Shown: piece after piece, positions 26,088 through 34,103 of the stretch
Numbering within the stretch: the stretch's first letter is position 1
Layout of the letters: each line of letters opens with the position of its first letter
Assembly (NCBI RefSeq): GCF_022664455.2
Contig: NZ_JAKRKC020000001.1
Coordinates: 3,663,001 to 3,727,000, forward strand
DNA length: 64,000 nt
DNA from: Actinomadura luzonensis
Lineage (GTDB): Bacteria; Actinomycetota; Actinomycetes; Streptosporangiales; Streptosporangiaceae
Reading direction: 5' to 3'
Made by a program: the position numbers and the translations under genes
Notes under the pieces: model-generated
Told to the model about the DNA's origin: nothing
What the model saw: the letters and a program-made list of their open reading frames with translations, nothing else
The model's database searches: none

Positions 26088-26125
26088 CCGTAAGGGATCG
26101 TCTATTACGGAACTATCTGCTACGG
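26088..26125. promoter_or_regulatory. MarR-type operator before the MFS gene
   Basis: CCGTAA-N11-TTACGG (26088-26110) is a perfect dyad, and CTACGG repeats at 26120-26125, 15 bp on. It starts 2 bp after the MarR stop and ends 31 bp before the MFS ATG, where a repressor could block transcription of the transporter. Confidence 0.6.
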
Positions 26126-26156
26126 TCTCTCTTGTCGACCTCAGACAGGAGAGACC

Positions 26157-27635
26157 ATGTCGAACGTGCTCGGCTCGCGCTGGACGGCCTTGGGTGTGCT
26201 GTCCGCGACGGGACTGATGACCATTCTGGACGGCAGCATCGTGACGGTCGCGATGCCGGCCATCCAGCAGGACCTGGGCTTCTCGCCCGCCGCCCTGAGC
26301 TGGATCGTCAACGCCTACCTGATCCCCTTCGGCGGGCTGCTGCTGCTGGCCGGCCGGCTCGGCGACCTGATCGGGCGGCGGCGGCTGTTCCTGGCCGGCA
26401 ACGTGATCTTCACCGCCGCGTCCCTGCTGGCCGGCGCGGCCGGCAGCCCCGGGACGCTCATCGCGGCCCGCTTCCTCCAGGGTGTGGGCAGCGCGCTGGC
26501 CAGCGCGGTGGTGCTGGGCATCCTGGTGACGCTGTTCGCCGAGCCGGCCGAGCGCGGCAAGGCCATCGCGATCTTCAGCTTCACCGGGGCCGCCGGTGCC
26601 TCGATCGGGCAGGTGCTCGGCGGCGTGCTCACCGACGCGCTGGACTGGCCGTGGATCTTCCTCATCAACGTGCCGATCGGCGTGCTCACCGTCGCGCTCG
26701 CGCTGCGCGTGCTGCCCGCCGACCGTGGCGCGGGACTGCGGGCCGGCGCGGACGTCCTCGGCGCGGCGCTGGTCACCTCCGGCCTCATGCTGGGCATCTA
26801 CTCCGTGGTCAAGGTCGAGGAGCACGGCTGGCTGTCGGCCCACACGCTCGGGCTCGGCGCGCTGTCGCTGGCCCTGCTGGGCGCGTTCACGGCGCGGCAG
26901 GCCACGGCCAGGACCCCGCTCATGCCGCTGCGCGTCCTGCGCTCGCGCAACGTCGCCGGGGCCAACCTCGCGCAGATGCTGGCCCTGTCCGGGATGTTCG
27001 CCTTCCAGGTGCTGGTCGCGCTCTACATGCAGCGGGTCCTCGGCTACGGGGCGCTGGAGACCGGGCTCGCGATGTTGCCGGCCGCGGTCGGCATCGGCTC
27101 GGTCTCGCTGTTCGTCTCCGCCCGGCTCGCGGCGCGTCTCGGGGCCCGCGTCGTGCTGGTGGCCGGGCTCGCGATGCTGGTCGCGGCGATGGTGCTGCTG
27201 TCGCGGGTGCCGGTCGAGGCCTCGTACGCCGCCCACCTGCTGCCTCCCATGCTGCTGATCTCGGGCGGCGGGCTGGTGCTGCCCGCGCTGGCCACGCTCG
27301 GCATGTCCGGGGCGCGGGAGAGCGACGCGGGGCTGGCCTCCGGGCTGTTCAACACCACCCAGCAGGTGGGCATGGCGATCGGCGTCGCGGTGCTGTCCAC
27401 GCTGGCGGCCGGGCGTACCGGGGAGCTGCTGACCGGCGGGGCGACGCAGGCGGCGGCGCTGACCGGCGGCTACCGGCTGGCGTTCGGCGTCGCGGCGGGG
27501 CTGCTGGTGGCGGCGCTGGCCGTCGCGGTCGTGGTGCCGCGCCGCCCCGCCGGGACGCCCCCCGAGACGCCCGCCGAGACGCCCGCCGAGACGCCCGCCG
27601 AGGCTCAGTCCGCCGCGAGCGCGGCGGCGAAGTAG
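26157..27635 (+). CDS. MFS drug:H+ antiporter, DHA2 (EmrB/QacA) family
   Basis: A 492-residue inner-membrane transporter with about 14 predicted TM helices. Family motifs are LDGSIVTVAMPAIQQDLGF in TM1, SWIVNAYLIPFGGLLLLAGRLGDLIGRRRLFL (motif A region, TM2-3) and the TM5 motif GASIGQVLGGVLTDALDWPWIFLINVPIG. Members extrude cationic or lipophilic drugs. The C-terminus has repeated ETPA units and ends inside the convergent esterase gene (31-bp overlap). It is probably repressed by the MarR protein upstream. Confidence 0.92.
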   Translation: MSNVLGSRWTALGVLSATGLMTILDGSIVTVAMPAIQQDLGFSPAALSWIVNAYLIPFGGLLLLAGRLGDLIGRRRLFLAGNVIFTAASLLAGAAGSPGTLIAARFLQGVGSALASAVVLGILVTLFAEPAERGKAIAIFSFTGAAGASIGQVLGGVLTDALDWPWIFLINVPIGVLTVALALRVLPADRGAGLRAGADVLGAALVTSGLMLGIYSVVKVEEHGWLSAHTLGLGALSLALLGAFTARQATARTPLMPLRVLRSRNVAGANLAQMLALSGMFAFQVLVALYMQRVLGYGALETGLAMLPAAVGIGSVSLFVSARLAARLGARVVLVAGLAMLVAAMVLLSRVPVEASYAAHLLPPMLLISGGGLVLPALATLGMSGARESDAGLASGLFNTTQQVGMAIGVAVLSTLAAGRTGELLTGGATQAAALTGGYRLAFGVAAGLLVAALAVAVVVPRRPAGTPPETPAETPAETPAEAQSAASAAAK

Positions 27636-28543
27636 GCGAGCGAGGCGTCGACCTCCTCGAAGGCCGGGGTCCGGTTGAGGTGCCCGTGCGGCATGCCGCG
27701 CGCGAGGTACGTGCTCACCGGCACCCCGGCCTCGCGCATCTGGCGCTCCAGCAGCTCGCCGGAGGCGCGCAGGTCGTCGTACTCGGACAGCACGATGTGC
27801 GTGGGGGGCAGGCCGTCGAGGCGGGCCGCGCCGGGCAGCGCGTCGGGCGGCAGGTCGCTGATCCGGCCGACGTAGGTGCGGACCATCCCCTCGATGTCGG
27901 CGGGATGGAAGCGCATGAACGGGGGCAGCTCGCGCATCTCGGCGGCCAGCTCGTCGCCGAGCGCCGGGTTCGGGTAGTGCGCGAACGGATAGGCGAGCAA
28001 CAGCAGGTCGGCCGCCCGGCCGCCCTGGCCGGCGCGGTCGCGGGCGCGGAGGGCGGTGGCCAGGGCGAGGGCCGCTCCGGCGCTGGCCCCGCCCAGCCCG
28101 GCCCTGGCGCCGGGCGCGGCCCGCTCGGTCAGCCACCGCCAGGCGGCGTCCACGTCGTCGATGGGCACCGGGTGGCGCACCCCGTCCTGGGCGAGCCGGT
28201 AACCGGCCGACACGACGAACGCGCCGCTGCGCGCGGCCAGCTCGGCGGCCACGACGTGGGCCTCGGCCGTGTCGAGGTCGCCGTGGGCGAACCCGCCGCC
28301 GTGCGCCCACAGCAGCGCCGTCCCGGAGGTGGCTCCGGCGCGGTAGGTGCGGACGGGGACCGGGCCGTGCGGCCCCTCGACGGCGAGGTCCTCGACGGTG
28401 ACGCCGGCCGGCACGGACCACGGGGCCGGCTCGCGGACGAACTCGGCGAACAGGCGCTGCGCCTCCGGGTCGGCGGCGAGCCCTTCGCGGGTCAGGCCGC
28501 GCAGCGGCTCCAGCTTCTTGGCGAGATCGGGATGGAACGGCAT
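27605..28543 (-). CDS. alpha/beta hydrolase, HSL-type esterase
   Basis: A 312-residue hormone-sensitive-lipase-type esterase. The oxyanion motif HGGG is in LLWAHGGGFAHGD, the nucleophile Ser in GLGGASAGAAL, the Asp in SEYDDLRASGE and the His in GMPHGHLNRTPAF. It hydrolyses short acyl esters; substrate unknown. ATG 28543 has GAGG 4 nt upstream. Its 3' end overlaps the MFS gene tail-to-tail. Its 5' region is shared with the divergent PPOX gene and contains the DosR-like box. Confidence 0.9.
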   Translation of the reverse strand: MPFHPDLAKKLEPLRGLTREGLAADPEAQRLFAEFVREPAPWSVPAGVTVEDLAVEGPHGPVPVRTYRAGATSGTALLWAHGGGFAHGDLDTAEAHVVAAELAARSGAFVVSAGYRLAQDGVRHPVPIDDVDAAWRWLTERAAPGARAGLGGASAGAALALATALRARDRAGQGGRAADLLLLAYPFAHYPNPALGDELAAEMRELPPFMRFHPADIEGMVRTYVGRISDLPPDALPGAARLDGLPPTHIVLSEYDDLRASGELLERQMREAGVPVSTYLARGMPHGHLNRTPAFEEVDASLAYFAAALAAD

Positions 28544-28629
28544 GGACCCTCTTCTATCGCGCCCGCCCCGGCCGCCCGCGGGCGGGGCCACGGCGGCCCG
28601 GCGGGCGAGGGCTGAACCCGGCGCAACAA

Positions 28630-28643
28630 GGGACTTTGGTCCC
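28630..28643. promoter_or_regulatory. DosR/DevR-like palindrome
   Basis: GGGACTTTGGTCCC, with flanking AA and TA, matches the core GGGAC-N4-GTCCC of the dormancy/hypoxia box known from mycobacterial DosR and widespread in actinobacteria. It lies 36 bp before the PPOX GTG and 86 bp before the divergent esterase start. Confidence 0.65.
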
Positions 28644-28678
28644 TACCGGCCCCGCCTCACCTGCAGCAAGGTGACCCT

Positions 28679-29116
28679 GTGCCGTACCCATCGACCCAGC
28701 CCCCGCCCGTCAGCCGCCGCCTGTCCCGGCCGGAGGGCCTGCGCCTGCTCGGCAACGTGACCTTCGGCAGGATCGTGTTCATCAGCCGCGCCCTGCCGGG
28801 CATCCAGCTGGTCAGCCACGTGATGGACGGCGAGGACCTGCTCGTCGGCCTGCCCGGTGACTGCGAGGTCGTCAAGCTGCTCACCCAGCTCTCGCCGGTC
28901 GTCTACGAGGCCGACGTGCTGGACACGGCGACGCGGCACGGCTGGAGCATCGTCCTGACCGGGCGGGCCGGGCTGGTGGAGGACGACGAGGAGATCGCCC
29001 GCGCCCTGCGGCGGCTGCGGCCGTGGCCGGGCGAGGAGATCAGCGTGGTCGTCCGGATCCACCCGGAGCTGGTCACCGGCACCCGCATCGAGGACGCCAC
29101 CGCGGCCGCCCGCTGA
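28679..29116 (+). CDS. pyridoxamine 5'-phosphate oxidase family protein (NimA-like)
   Basis: A 145-residue split-barrel flavoprotein. The N-terminal RPEGLRLLGNVTFGRIVFISRALPGIQLVSHVMDGEDLLVG is the NimA/PPOX-like pattern, and strands follow to WSIVLTGRAGLVEDDEEI and VVRIHPELVTGTRI. Such proteins bind FMN or F420; some reduce nitroimidazoles. The start is GTG 28679 with AGG 7 nt upstream. The DosR-like box 36 bp ahead suggests induction by low oxygen or nitric oxide, a context in which this family is often found. Confidence 0.85.
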   Translation: MPYPSTQPPPVSRRLSRPEGLRLLGNVTFGRIVFISRALPGIQLVSHVMDGEDLLVGLPGDCEVVKLLTQLSPVVYEADVLDTATRHGWSIVLTGRAGLVEDDEEIARALRRLRPWPGEEISVVVRIHPELVTGTRIEDATAAAR

Positions 29117-29146
29117 GCCACGCCCGGCGGTCCTAGGGTGTTGCGC

Positions 29147-29686
29147 ATGAACATCTGCGTCTTCCTCTCCGCCGCCGACCTCGCCGACACCTACACCCGC
29201 CCCGCCCGCGAGTTCGCCGAGCTGATCGGCAAGGGCGGCCACACGCTGGTGTGGGGCGGCTCGGACGTCGGCCTCATGAAGGTCATGGCGGACGGCGTGC
29301 ACGCCGCCGGCGGCCGGCTGATGGGCGTGTCGGTGCGTTTCCTCGTGCACAAGGCGCGCCGCGGCGTGGACGACATGGTGGTCGCCGCCGACCTCGCCGA
29401 GCGCAAGCGGCTGCTGCTGGAGAAGGCCGACGCCGTGGTCATCATGGTGGGCGGCACCGGGACGCTGGACGAGGCCACCGAGATCCTGGAGCTGAAGAAG
29501 CACGGCCACACCGACAAGCCGGTCGTGCTGCTGAACACGGCCGGCTTCTACGACGGGCTGAAGCAGCAGTTCCAGCGCATGGAGGACGAGGGCTTCCTGC
29601 CGCGGCCGCTCGCCGAGCTGATGTTCTTCGCCGAGGAGCCGGTGGGCGCGATGGCGTACCTGGAGGAGTCGCTCGGCGTGCGGTGA
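29147..29686 (+). CDS. LOG family (cytokinin-activating-like) Rossmann protein
   Basis: A 179-residue protein with the LOG pattern: MNICVFLSAADLADTYTRPAREFAELIGKGGHTLVWGGSDVGLM and the active-site motif GGTGTLDEATE, preceded here by V rather than P. LOG proteins are phosphoribohydrolases that release the base from nucleoside monophosphates; they were formerly annotated as lysine decarboxylases. ATG 29147 is taken as the start; an in-frame GTG 9 bp upstream is possible. It is convergent with the aldo/keto reductase, 10 bp apart. Confidence 0.88.
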   Translation: MNICVFLSAADLADTYTRPAREFAELIGKGGHTLVWGGSDVGLMKVMADGVHAAGGRLMGVSVRFLVHKARRGVDDMVVAADLAERKRLLLEKADAVVIMVGGTGTLDEATEILELKKHGHTDKPVVLLNTAGFYDGLKQQFQRMEDEGFLPRPLAELMFFAEEPVGAMAYLEESLGVR

Positions 29687-29696
29687 GCGGCCGGGC

Positions 29697-30605
29697 TCAG
29701 CCGAGGGAGGCGATCTCCTCGGGGGTGAGGCGGAGCGCGCCGGCGGCGACGTTCTCGGCGAGGTGGGCGGGGTCGCCGGTGCCCGGGATGGCCAGGACGT
29801 GCGGCCCCAGGCTCAGCGTCCAGGCCAGCCGGACCTGCGCCGGGGTCGCCCCGCGGGCGCGGGCGACGGCGAGCACGGCCGCGTCCTCGGCGGCCGGCGC
29901 GCCCGCCTCCCGGCCGGCGCCGGCGATCGCGAAGAACGGCACGTACGCGATCCCCTGCTCGCCGCAGGCCCGCAGCAGCTCCCGCTCGGCGGCGGGGGCG
30001 CCGACGCCGAACGCGTTCTGCACGCACGCGACCGGCGCGATGGCGCGCGCCTCGGCCAGCTGCGCGGCGGTGACGTTGGAGAGCCCGAGGTGGCGGACGA
30101 GCCCGGCGTCGCGCAGGGCCGCCAGGGCGGCGAAGTGCTCGCCGACCGGCTCGGCCCCGCGGCTCGGCGGGACGCGGAGGTTGACCAGGTCGAGGTGGTC
30201 GCGGCCGAGCTGGCGCAGGTTCTCCTCGACCTGGCCGCGGAGCTGCGCGGGCTCGGCCCACCACCACGCGCCGGACGGGTCGCGGCCGGGCCAGACCTTG
30301 GTGGCGATCACCAGGTCGTCCGGGTAGGGGGTGAGCGCCCGGTTGATCAGCTCGTTGGCCGACAGGAGGGGCGAGAAGTAGAAAACGGCGGTGTCGATGT
30401 GGTTGACGCCGAGCTCGACGGCGCGCCGCAGCACGGCGACGGAGCGGTCGCGGTCGGCCCCGCCGCCCCGGCCGCCGCCCGCGCCGAAGGCGGCGCGGCC
30501 GGTGAGGCGCATCGCGCCGAAGCCGAGACGGTTGACGGGCAGGTCGCCGCCGAGCTTCCAGGTGCCCGCGGCGGCGGCCGGCGTGTTCTGATGGTGTGTG
30601 GACAT
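29697..30605 (-). CDS. aldo/keto reductase
   Basis: A 302-residue NADPH-dependent TIM-barrel oxidoreductase. It has VNRLGFGAMRLTG and HIDTAVFYFSP (catalytic Asp, with Tyr replaced by or shifted to FYF), the Lys in VIATKVWPGR, LDLVNLRVPP, the cofactor segment RHLGLSNVTAAQL and AIPGTGDPAHLAEN. It is close to the group of aldo/keto reductases acting on aldehydes and sugars. ATG 30605 is preceded by GGAGG 8 nt away. That ribosome-binding site lies in a hairpin ending in six U, an attenuator-like leader. A TTG at 30659 would extend the protein through the hairpin and is less likely. Confidence 0.88.
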   Translation of the reverse strand: MSTHHQNTPAAAAGTWKLGGDLPVNRLGFGAMRLTGRAAFGAGGGRGGGADRDRSVAVLRRAVELGVNHIDTAVFYFSPLLSANELINRALTPYPDDLVIATKVWPGRDPSGAWWWAEPAQLRGQVEENLRQLGRDHLDLVNLRVPPSRGAEPVGEHFAALAALRDAGLVRHLGLSNVTAAQLAEARAIAPVACVQNAFGVGAPAAERELLRACGEQGIAYVPFFAIAGAGREAGAPAAEDAAVLAVARARGATPAQVRLAWTLSLGPHVLAIPGTGDPAHLAENVAAGALRLTPEEIASLG

Positions 30606-30606
30606 G

Positions 30607-30656
30607 AAAAAAGCCTCCGCGGCGGCGGGCACGAAGCCCGGCGGGCCGAGAAGGCT
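30607..30656 (-). terminator. attenuator-like hairpin with U6 directly before the aldo/keto reductase start
   Basis: On the minus strand AGCCTTCTCGGC pairs with GCCGCGGAGGCT (11 of 12 including one G-U), with an inner GGGC/GCCC hairpin. It is followed by TTTTTT and then C-ATG. The structure is a complete intrinsic terminator and also buries the GGAGG ribosome-binding site, so it could switch transcription or translation of the reductase. Confidence 0.6.
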
Positions 30657-30808
30657 CAACGTCTGATTCCAGTCTAGCAGGCGGCCGGACCGCGCGGCCC
30701 GGACATCACGATTCCCTTTCCGCTTCGGCGTTTCGTGACGGGAGAGGGACTGCCCGCGCGCGGGCGGGGTAGACGCGGGACCCTTACCGGACGTCGAAGG
30801 AGACTCCC

Positions 30809-31255
30809 ATGGACAGTCCGCGCACCGCGGCGGGACGCACCCCCGTGCAACTCGCCGCCTTCGTCGTCGGAGCGGTGTTCCTGCTGGTCGGCATTCTCGG
30901 CTTCATCCCCGGCATCACCACCCACTACGACGACCTCGGCTTCGCCGGGCACGAGTCCGGCGCGCTGCTGCTCAACGTGTTCCAGGTCTCGATCCTGCAC
31001 AACGTCGTGCACCTGCTGTTCGGCGTCGCCGGCCTCGTGCTGGCCAGGACGTGGTCCGGCGCCCGCAACTTCCTCATCGGCGGCGGCGTGATCTACCTGC
31101 TGCTGTGGATCTACGGCCTGCTGGTCGGGCACGACTCGCCGGCCAACTTCGTCCCGCTCAACAACGCCGACAACTGGCTGCACCTGCTGCTGGGCGTCGG
31201 GATGGTCGCGCTCGGGTTCCTGCTGGCCCGGCGGCGCACCACCGCGGTCCGCTGA
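30809..31255 (+). CDS. DUF4383 integral membrane protein
   Basis: A 148-residue protein with four TM helices: LAAFVVGAVFLLVGILGFI, SILHNVVHLLFGVAGLVLA, NFLIGGGVIYLLLWIYGLL and NWLHLLLGVGMVALGFLLA. The pattern HNxVHLLFGVAGL, repeated as NWLHLLLGVGM, is the DUF4383 signature. These proteins are common in actinobacteria near general-stress genes; the biochemical role is unknown. A strong ribosome-binding site GAAGGAG precedes ATG. A palindrome GCCCGCGCGCGGGC lies 44 bp upstream. Confidence 0.88.
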   Translation: MDSPRTAAGRTPVQLAAFVVGAVFLLVGILGFIPGITTHYDDLGFAGHESGALLLNVFQVSILHNVVHLLFGVAGLVLARTWSGARNFLIGGGVIYLLLWIYGLLVGHDSPANFVPLNNADNWLHLLLGVGMVALGFLLARRRTTAVR

Positions 31256-31260
31256 CCGCC

Positions 31261-31305
31261 GCCTGGCCGGGCGGCGCCCGTCCCCCGAGCCCTACCCGGC
31301 CAGGC
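31261..31305. terminator. bidirectional terminator hairpin between DUF4383 and ZIP genes
   Basis: GCCTGGCCGGG (31261-31271) is complementary to CCCGGCCAGGC (31295-31305), an 11-bp perfect stem with a 23-nt loop. The right arm lies in the last codons of the convergent ZIP gene. Confidence 0.55.
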
Positions 31306-32047
31306 GCTCCACCGCGAAGGCCACGAGGAAGCCGACGGTGGTGATGAGGCCGGTGAGGATGTGGGCGTCCTCGAACGCCTCGGGGATCATCGTGTCGGCG
31401 ACCATCGCGAGGATCGCCCCGGCCGCGACGCCCATGATGGCGGCGGTGGCGGCCGGCGAGGCCGACTCCATGGTGAGATTGCCGAGCAACGCGGCCAGCC
31501 CGCTGGCCAGGGCGATGCCGCCCCAGATGCCGAAGACGTAGCCCGGGCCGCGGCCGGCCCGCTTCATGCCGGCGGCGCTGGACAGGCCCTCGGGGACGTT
31601 CGAGATGAAGACCGCGGCGACCACGGCGATCCCGACGTCGCCGCCGCCGAGCAGCGACAGGCCGAGCACCACCGACTCGGGCACGCCGTCGAGCAGCGCG
31701 CCGACGGCGATGGCCGCGCCACTGCCCTGGACGTCGGCCTCGCTCGGCTGCTGGCCGCCCGAGCGTTTGCGGTGCCGGGCGCCGCGCCGGGCCAGCAGCG
31801 CGTTGGCCGCCACGTACGCGCACGCCCCGCCGAGGAACCCGGCCGCCGTCGCGGCCAGCCCCCCGCTGCGCTCGGCCTCGTCCAGCAGCTCGAAGGACAG
31901 CGCCGCGATCAGGACGCCCGCGCCGAACGCCATGATCGCGGCGATCAGGCGGGGCGGCACCGGCCGGAACCAGGCGATCGCGGCCCCGATGAGCAGCGCG
32001 CCCCCGGCCAGCGCCCCCCAGAGCCCGGCCTGCACCCACACCGGCAT
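31292..32047 (-). CDS. ZIP family metal transporter
   Basis: A 251-residue membrane protein with about eight TM segments. The metal-translocating helices read GALLDGVPESVVLGLSL and VAAVFISNVPEGLSSAAG, with DTMIPEAFEDAHI later; these correspond to the TM4/TM5 region of ZIP carriers, though the usual His residues are replaced by Asp/Asn. A charged loop at about residues 85-105 (RRGARHRKRSGG) separates TM3 and TM4. It probably moves divalent metal into the cytosol. ATG 32047 has a GGGAGG ribosome-binding site. It is divergent from the Cys-rich copper protein, so the pair may serve metal homeostasis. Confidence 0.8.
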   Translation of the reverse strand: MPVWVQAGLWGALAGGALLIGAAIAWFRPVPPRLIAAIMAFGAGVLIAALSFELLDEAERSGGLAATAAGFLGGACAYVAANALLARRGARHRKRSGGQQPSEADVQGSGAAIAVGALLDGVPESVVLGLSLLGGGDVGIAVVAAVFISNVPEGLSSAAGMKRAGRGPGYVFGIWGGIALASGLAALLGNLTMESASPAATAAIMGVAAGAILAMVADTMIPEAFEDAHILTGLITTVGFLVAFAVERLAG

Positions 32048-32190
32048 CGCCCCACCTCCCCTACCGACGGATCCTCCGATCCTCGCACCTCGCCGGCGCG
32101 GACCGGACGATCGGGCCCGCCGCCGCATGCCGGCCGGTGTGCGGGTAGGCGCAGACGGGTGCGCAACCGACGGACGGCGAGGAGGCCGCC

Positions 32191-32652
32191 ATGACCTACA
32201 CGCAGCAGATGCTGGACGCCTACCCGGGCGAGATCAACCTGGACCGCAAGCACCTGGCGGCGGTCATCGACGCGCTGACGGCGTGCGCGCAGACCTGCAC
32301 GGCCTGCGCGGACGCCTGCCTGTCCGAGCGGGCCGAGGACCTGCCGATGCTCACCCGCTGCATCCGCGACGACCTGGACTGCGCGGCGATCTGCGCGACC
32401 ACGGCGGCGGTGCTGTCCCGGCACACCGGGTACGCCGCCGCGCTCACCCGCGCCCAGGTGCAGGCCGCGATCCAGGCCACGAAGACCTGCGGCGACTCCT
32501 GCGGCGAGCACGCCGACCGGCACGAGCACTGCCGGATCTGCGCGCGGGTCTGCCGCGAGACCCACGACGCGCTCAACGCCCTGCTGCCCGCCCTGCGGCC
32601 GGCTTCGGGCGAGGAGCCGCCGTCCCAGGCGGCGCCGCAGCAGCGCGGCTGA
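32191..32652 (+). CDS. four-helix-bundle copper-binding protein (Csp-like)
   Basis: A 153-residue cytosolic protein rich in Cys along its helices: ALTACAQTCTACADACLSE, RCIRDDLDCAAICATTAAV, TKTCGDSCGEHADRHEHCRICARVCRETHD. This spacing is the hallmark of the DUF326/Csp copper-storage family, in which Cys residues line the inside of a four-helix bundle and bind many Cu(I) ions. It has no signal peptide, as in cytosolic Csp3-type members. The divergent ZIP gene suggests a metal-handling locus. Confidence 0.9.
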   Translation: MTYTQQMLDAYPGEINLDRKHLAAVIDALTACAQTCTACADACLSERAEDLPMLTRCIRDDLDCAAICATTAAVLSRHTGYAAALTRAQVQAAIQATKTCGDSCGEHADRHEHCRICARVCRETHDALNALLPALRPASGEEPPSQAAPQQRG

Positions 32653-32742
32653 CCAGGGGCGGCGCCGGCCGGGGACCGCGCCGGCCGGGGCGCGGCGCTG
32701 CACGAGGTGAAACGATGCGGTCGCTGTAGGATCGGTGCCGCC

Positions 32743-33441
32743 ATGACGGAGGAGCCGGGGCGCAGGGAGCGCAAGAAGCAGCGGACGCGCGAGGCGCTGG
32801 TCGCCGCGGCGGTGCGGCTGTTCGAGGAGCGCGGGTACGAGGAGACGACGGTCGCCGAGATCGCCGAGGCGGCCGACGTCTCCGCCCGCACGTTCTTCCT
32901 GCACTTCCCGGCCAAGGAGGACGTGCTGCTCGCCGGCGTCCGGGTGCGGGTGGAGGCCGGGCTGCGCGTCCTCGCCCGGCCGCGGCCCGGGGAGACGGCG
33001 GGCGAGGTGCTGGCCCGGGCGGTCGAGGAGATGATCGCCGACGCCCTGACCGAGGCGACCGGGCCAGAGGTGAGCGAGCCGGGAGCGGGCTGGCCGGGAG
33101 CGGGCTGGCCGGGAGCGGGCGGGGCTGGGGGGATGGCGGGGTGGCGGGTGCGGCTGGTCGCGTCGTCGGCCGCCGTGCAGGCCCGGCTGCTCCAGCGGCT
33201 GCTCGGGGCGCACGCCGAGCTGGCGGGGGCGCTGCGCCGGGCCTTCCCCGGGGAGCTGGACGAGGTGGACGCCGCCGCGCTGGTGGGCGCGGCGATGGGG
33301 CCGTCGGCGCGGCCGCGGTCACGAGCCTGCGCCGGGGCGACGACCCCGGGCGGCTGCGCGAGGCGATGCGCCGCGCCGCCGCCCTCGCCGTCCACGACCC
33401 CCGCTGAGCCCCTTCTGAGTCCCCCTCCGAGCCCCCGCTGA
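32743..33441 (+). CDS. TetR family regulator with a C-terminal frameshift
   Basis: As read it has 232 residues. The N-terminal TetR helix-turn-helix is intact (RTREALVAAAVRLFEERGYEETTVAEIAEAADVSARTFFLHFPAKEDVL). After residue 186 (AALVGAAMG) the frame turns into low-complexity Pro/Ser. Adding one G to the GGGG run at 33297-33300 restores VGAAAVTSLRRGDDPGRLREAMRRAAALAVHDPR with a stop at 33405-33407. The gene therefore carries a one-base deletion, real or from sequencing. A GAGWP repeat (15 bp, about 33070-33118) lies in the ligand domain. No clear target is adjacent. Confidence 0.8.
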   Translation: MTEEPGRRERKKQRTREALVAAAVRLFEERGYEETTVAEIAEAADVSARTFFLHFPAKEDVLLAGVRVRVEAGLRVLARPRPGETAGEVLARAVEEMIADALTEATGPEVSEPGAGWPGAGWPGAGGAGGMAGWRVRLVASSAAVQARLLQRLLGAHAELAGALRRAFPGELDEVDAAALVGAAMGPSARPRSRACAGATTPGGCARRCAAPPPSPSTTPAEPLLSPPPSPR

Positions 33442-33500
33442 GCCCCCGCTGAGCTCCCTCGGAGCCCCCGCTGAGCCCCTTCTGAGCCCCTTCTGAGCCT
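33399..33500. repeat. degenerate about 12-bp tandem repeat after the TetR gene
   Basis: Repeated GAGCCCCYKCT-like units (for example GAGCCCCCGCT and GAGCCCCTTCT) fill the gap to the STAS gene. Many units contain TGA, giving stops in the shifted frames. Looks like slippage-generated sequence; no coding role seen. Confidence 0.7.
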
Positions 33501-33526
33501 CGCGCCGCCGTTCGCGGGCGGGCGGG

Positions 33527-33940
33527 TCAGACGAGGCGGAGGTGCCGGCGGGGGGCGGGCGGCAGGGGCAGGTCCGGGAGCAGGAAGTCCTGGAGGGTGA
33601 CGTCCGTGGCGAGCAGCGCCTCGTGGGCGCTGGCGCACACCTGGGACGGCGACATGCGGCTCTCGGCGACCAGCCGCCTGACGTCGTCCATCACCTCGCC
33701 GGCCGCGGCGATGAGCAGCCGGCCGCCGCGCGCGGCGAGCAGGTCGTCCATGGCGGCGAGCCCCCGGCGGGCGGCGGAGTCGCAGCAGCGCAGGTCGGCG
33801 GCGGCCAGCACGACGAAGCGCACGTGCAGCGGGCGCAGCAGCTCCCGCAGCAGCGGCCAGGTACGGGCGGTCAGCGTGCCGGACACGATGACCACGACGG
33901 TGGTGGCGGTGGCGGGAAGGAGACGCACGGAAAAGTTCAT
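33527..33940 (-). CDS. STAS-domain protein, anti-anti-sigma factor-like
   Basis: A 137-residue protein whose pattern fits a STAS domain: FSVRLLPATATTVVVIVSGTLTARTWPLLRELL, then VLAAADLRCCDSAARRGLAAMDDLLAARGGRLLIAA, where the Ser of CDSA occupies the phosphorylatable position. Anti-anti-sigma proteins bind and sequester anti-sigma kinases until phosphorylated. A MEDS/HATPase protein that could be such a kinase is encoded 2 kb away (35979), beyond recQ. The C-terminal Pro/Arg-rich tail is unusual. Confidence 0.65.
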   Translation of the reverse strand: MNFSVRLLPATATTVVVIVSGTLTARTWPLLRELLRPLHVRFVVLAAADLRCCDSAARRGLAAMDDLLAARGGRLLIAAAGEVMDDVRRLVAESRMSPSQVCASAHEALLATDVTLQDFLLPDLPLPPAPRRHLRLV

Positions 33941-34103
33941 CGCCCACCCTCTCGGCGGCGCGCGGGGCGGTCCCTCCGCGGCGTGCGCGATGTCACGTCC
34001 TTCCCTTTTCCCCGCCAGGCCGATCGGCTAACCCGGACATGGAGGACGGCGCCCTGGGCAGGGTGAACGGTCCGCCGCGCGAGCCGCGCGGTCGCGGGCC
34101 GGG

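Noticed and set aside
30752..30765. GCCCGCGCGCGGGC palindrome as an operator
   Set aside because: A GC-only palindrome of this length is expected by chance in this base composition and it has no neighbour copy or promoter alignment.
32743..33441. Pro/Ser-rich C-terminal domain of the TetR protein
   Set aside because: The low-complexity tail appears only after a one-base shift; the neighbouring frame continues normal TetR-like sequence, so the tail is an artefact of the frameshift.
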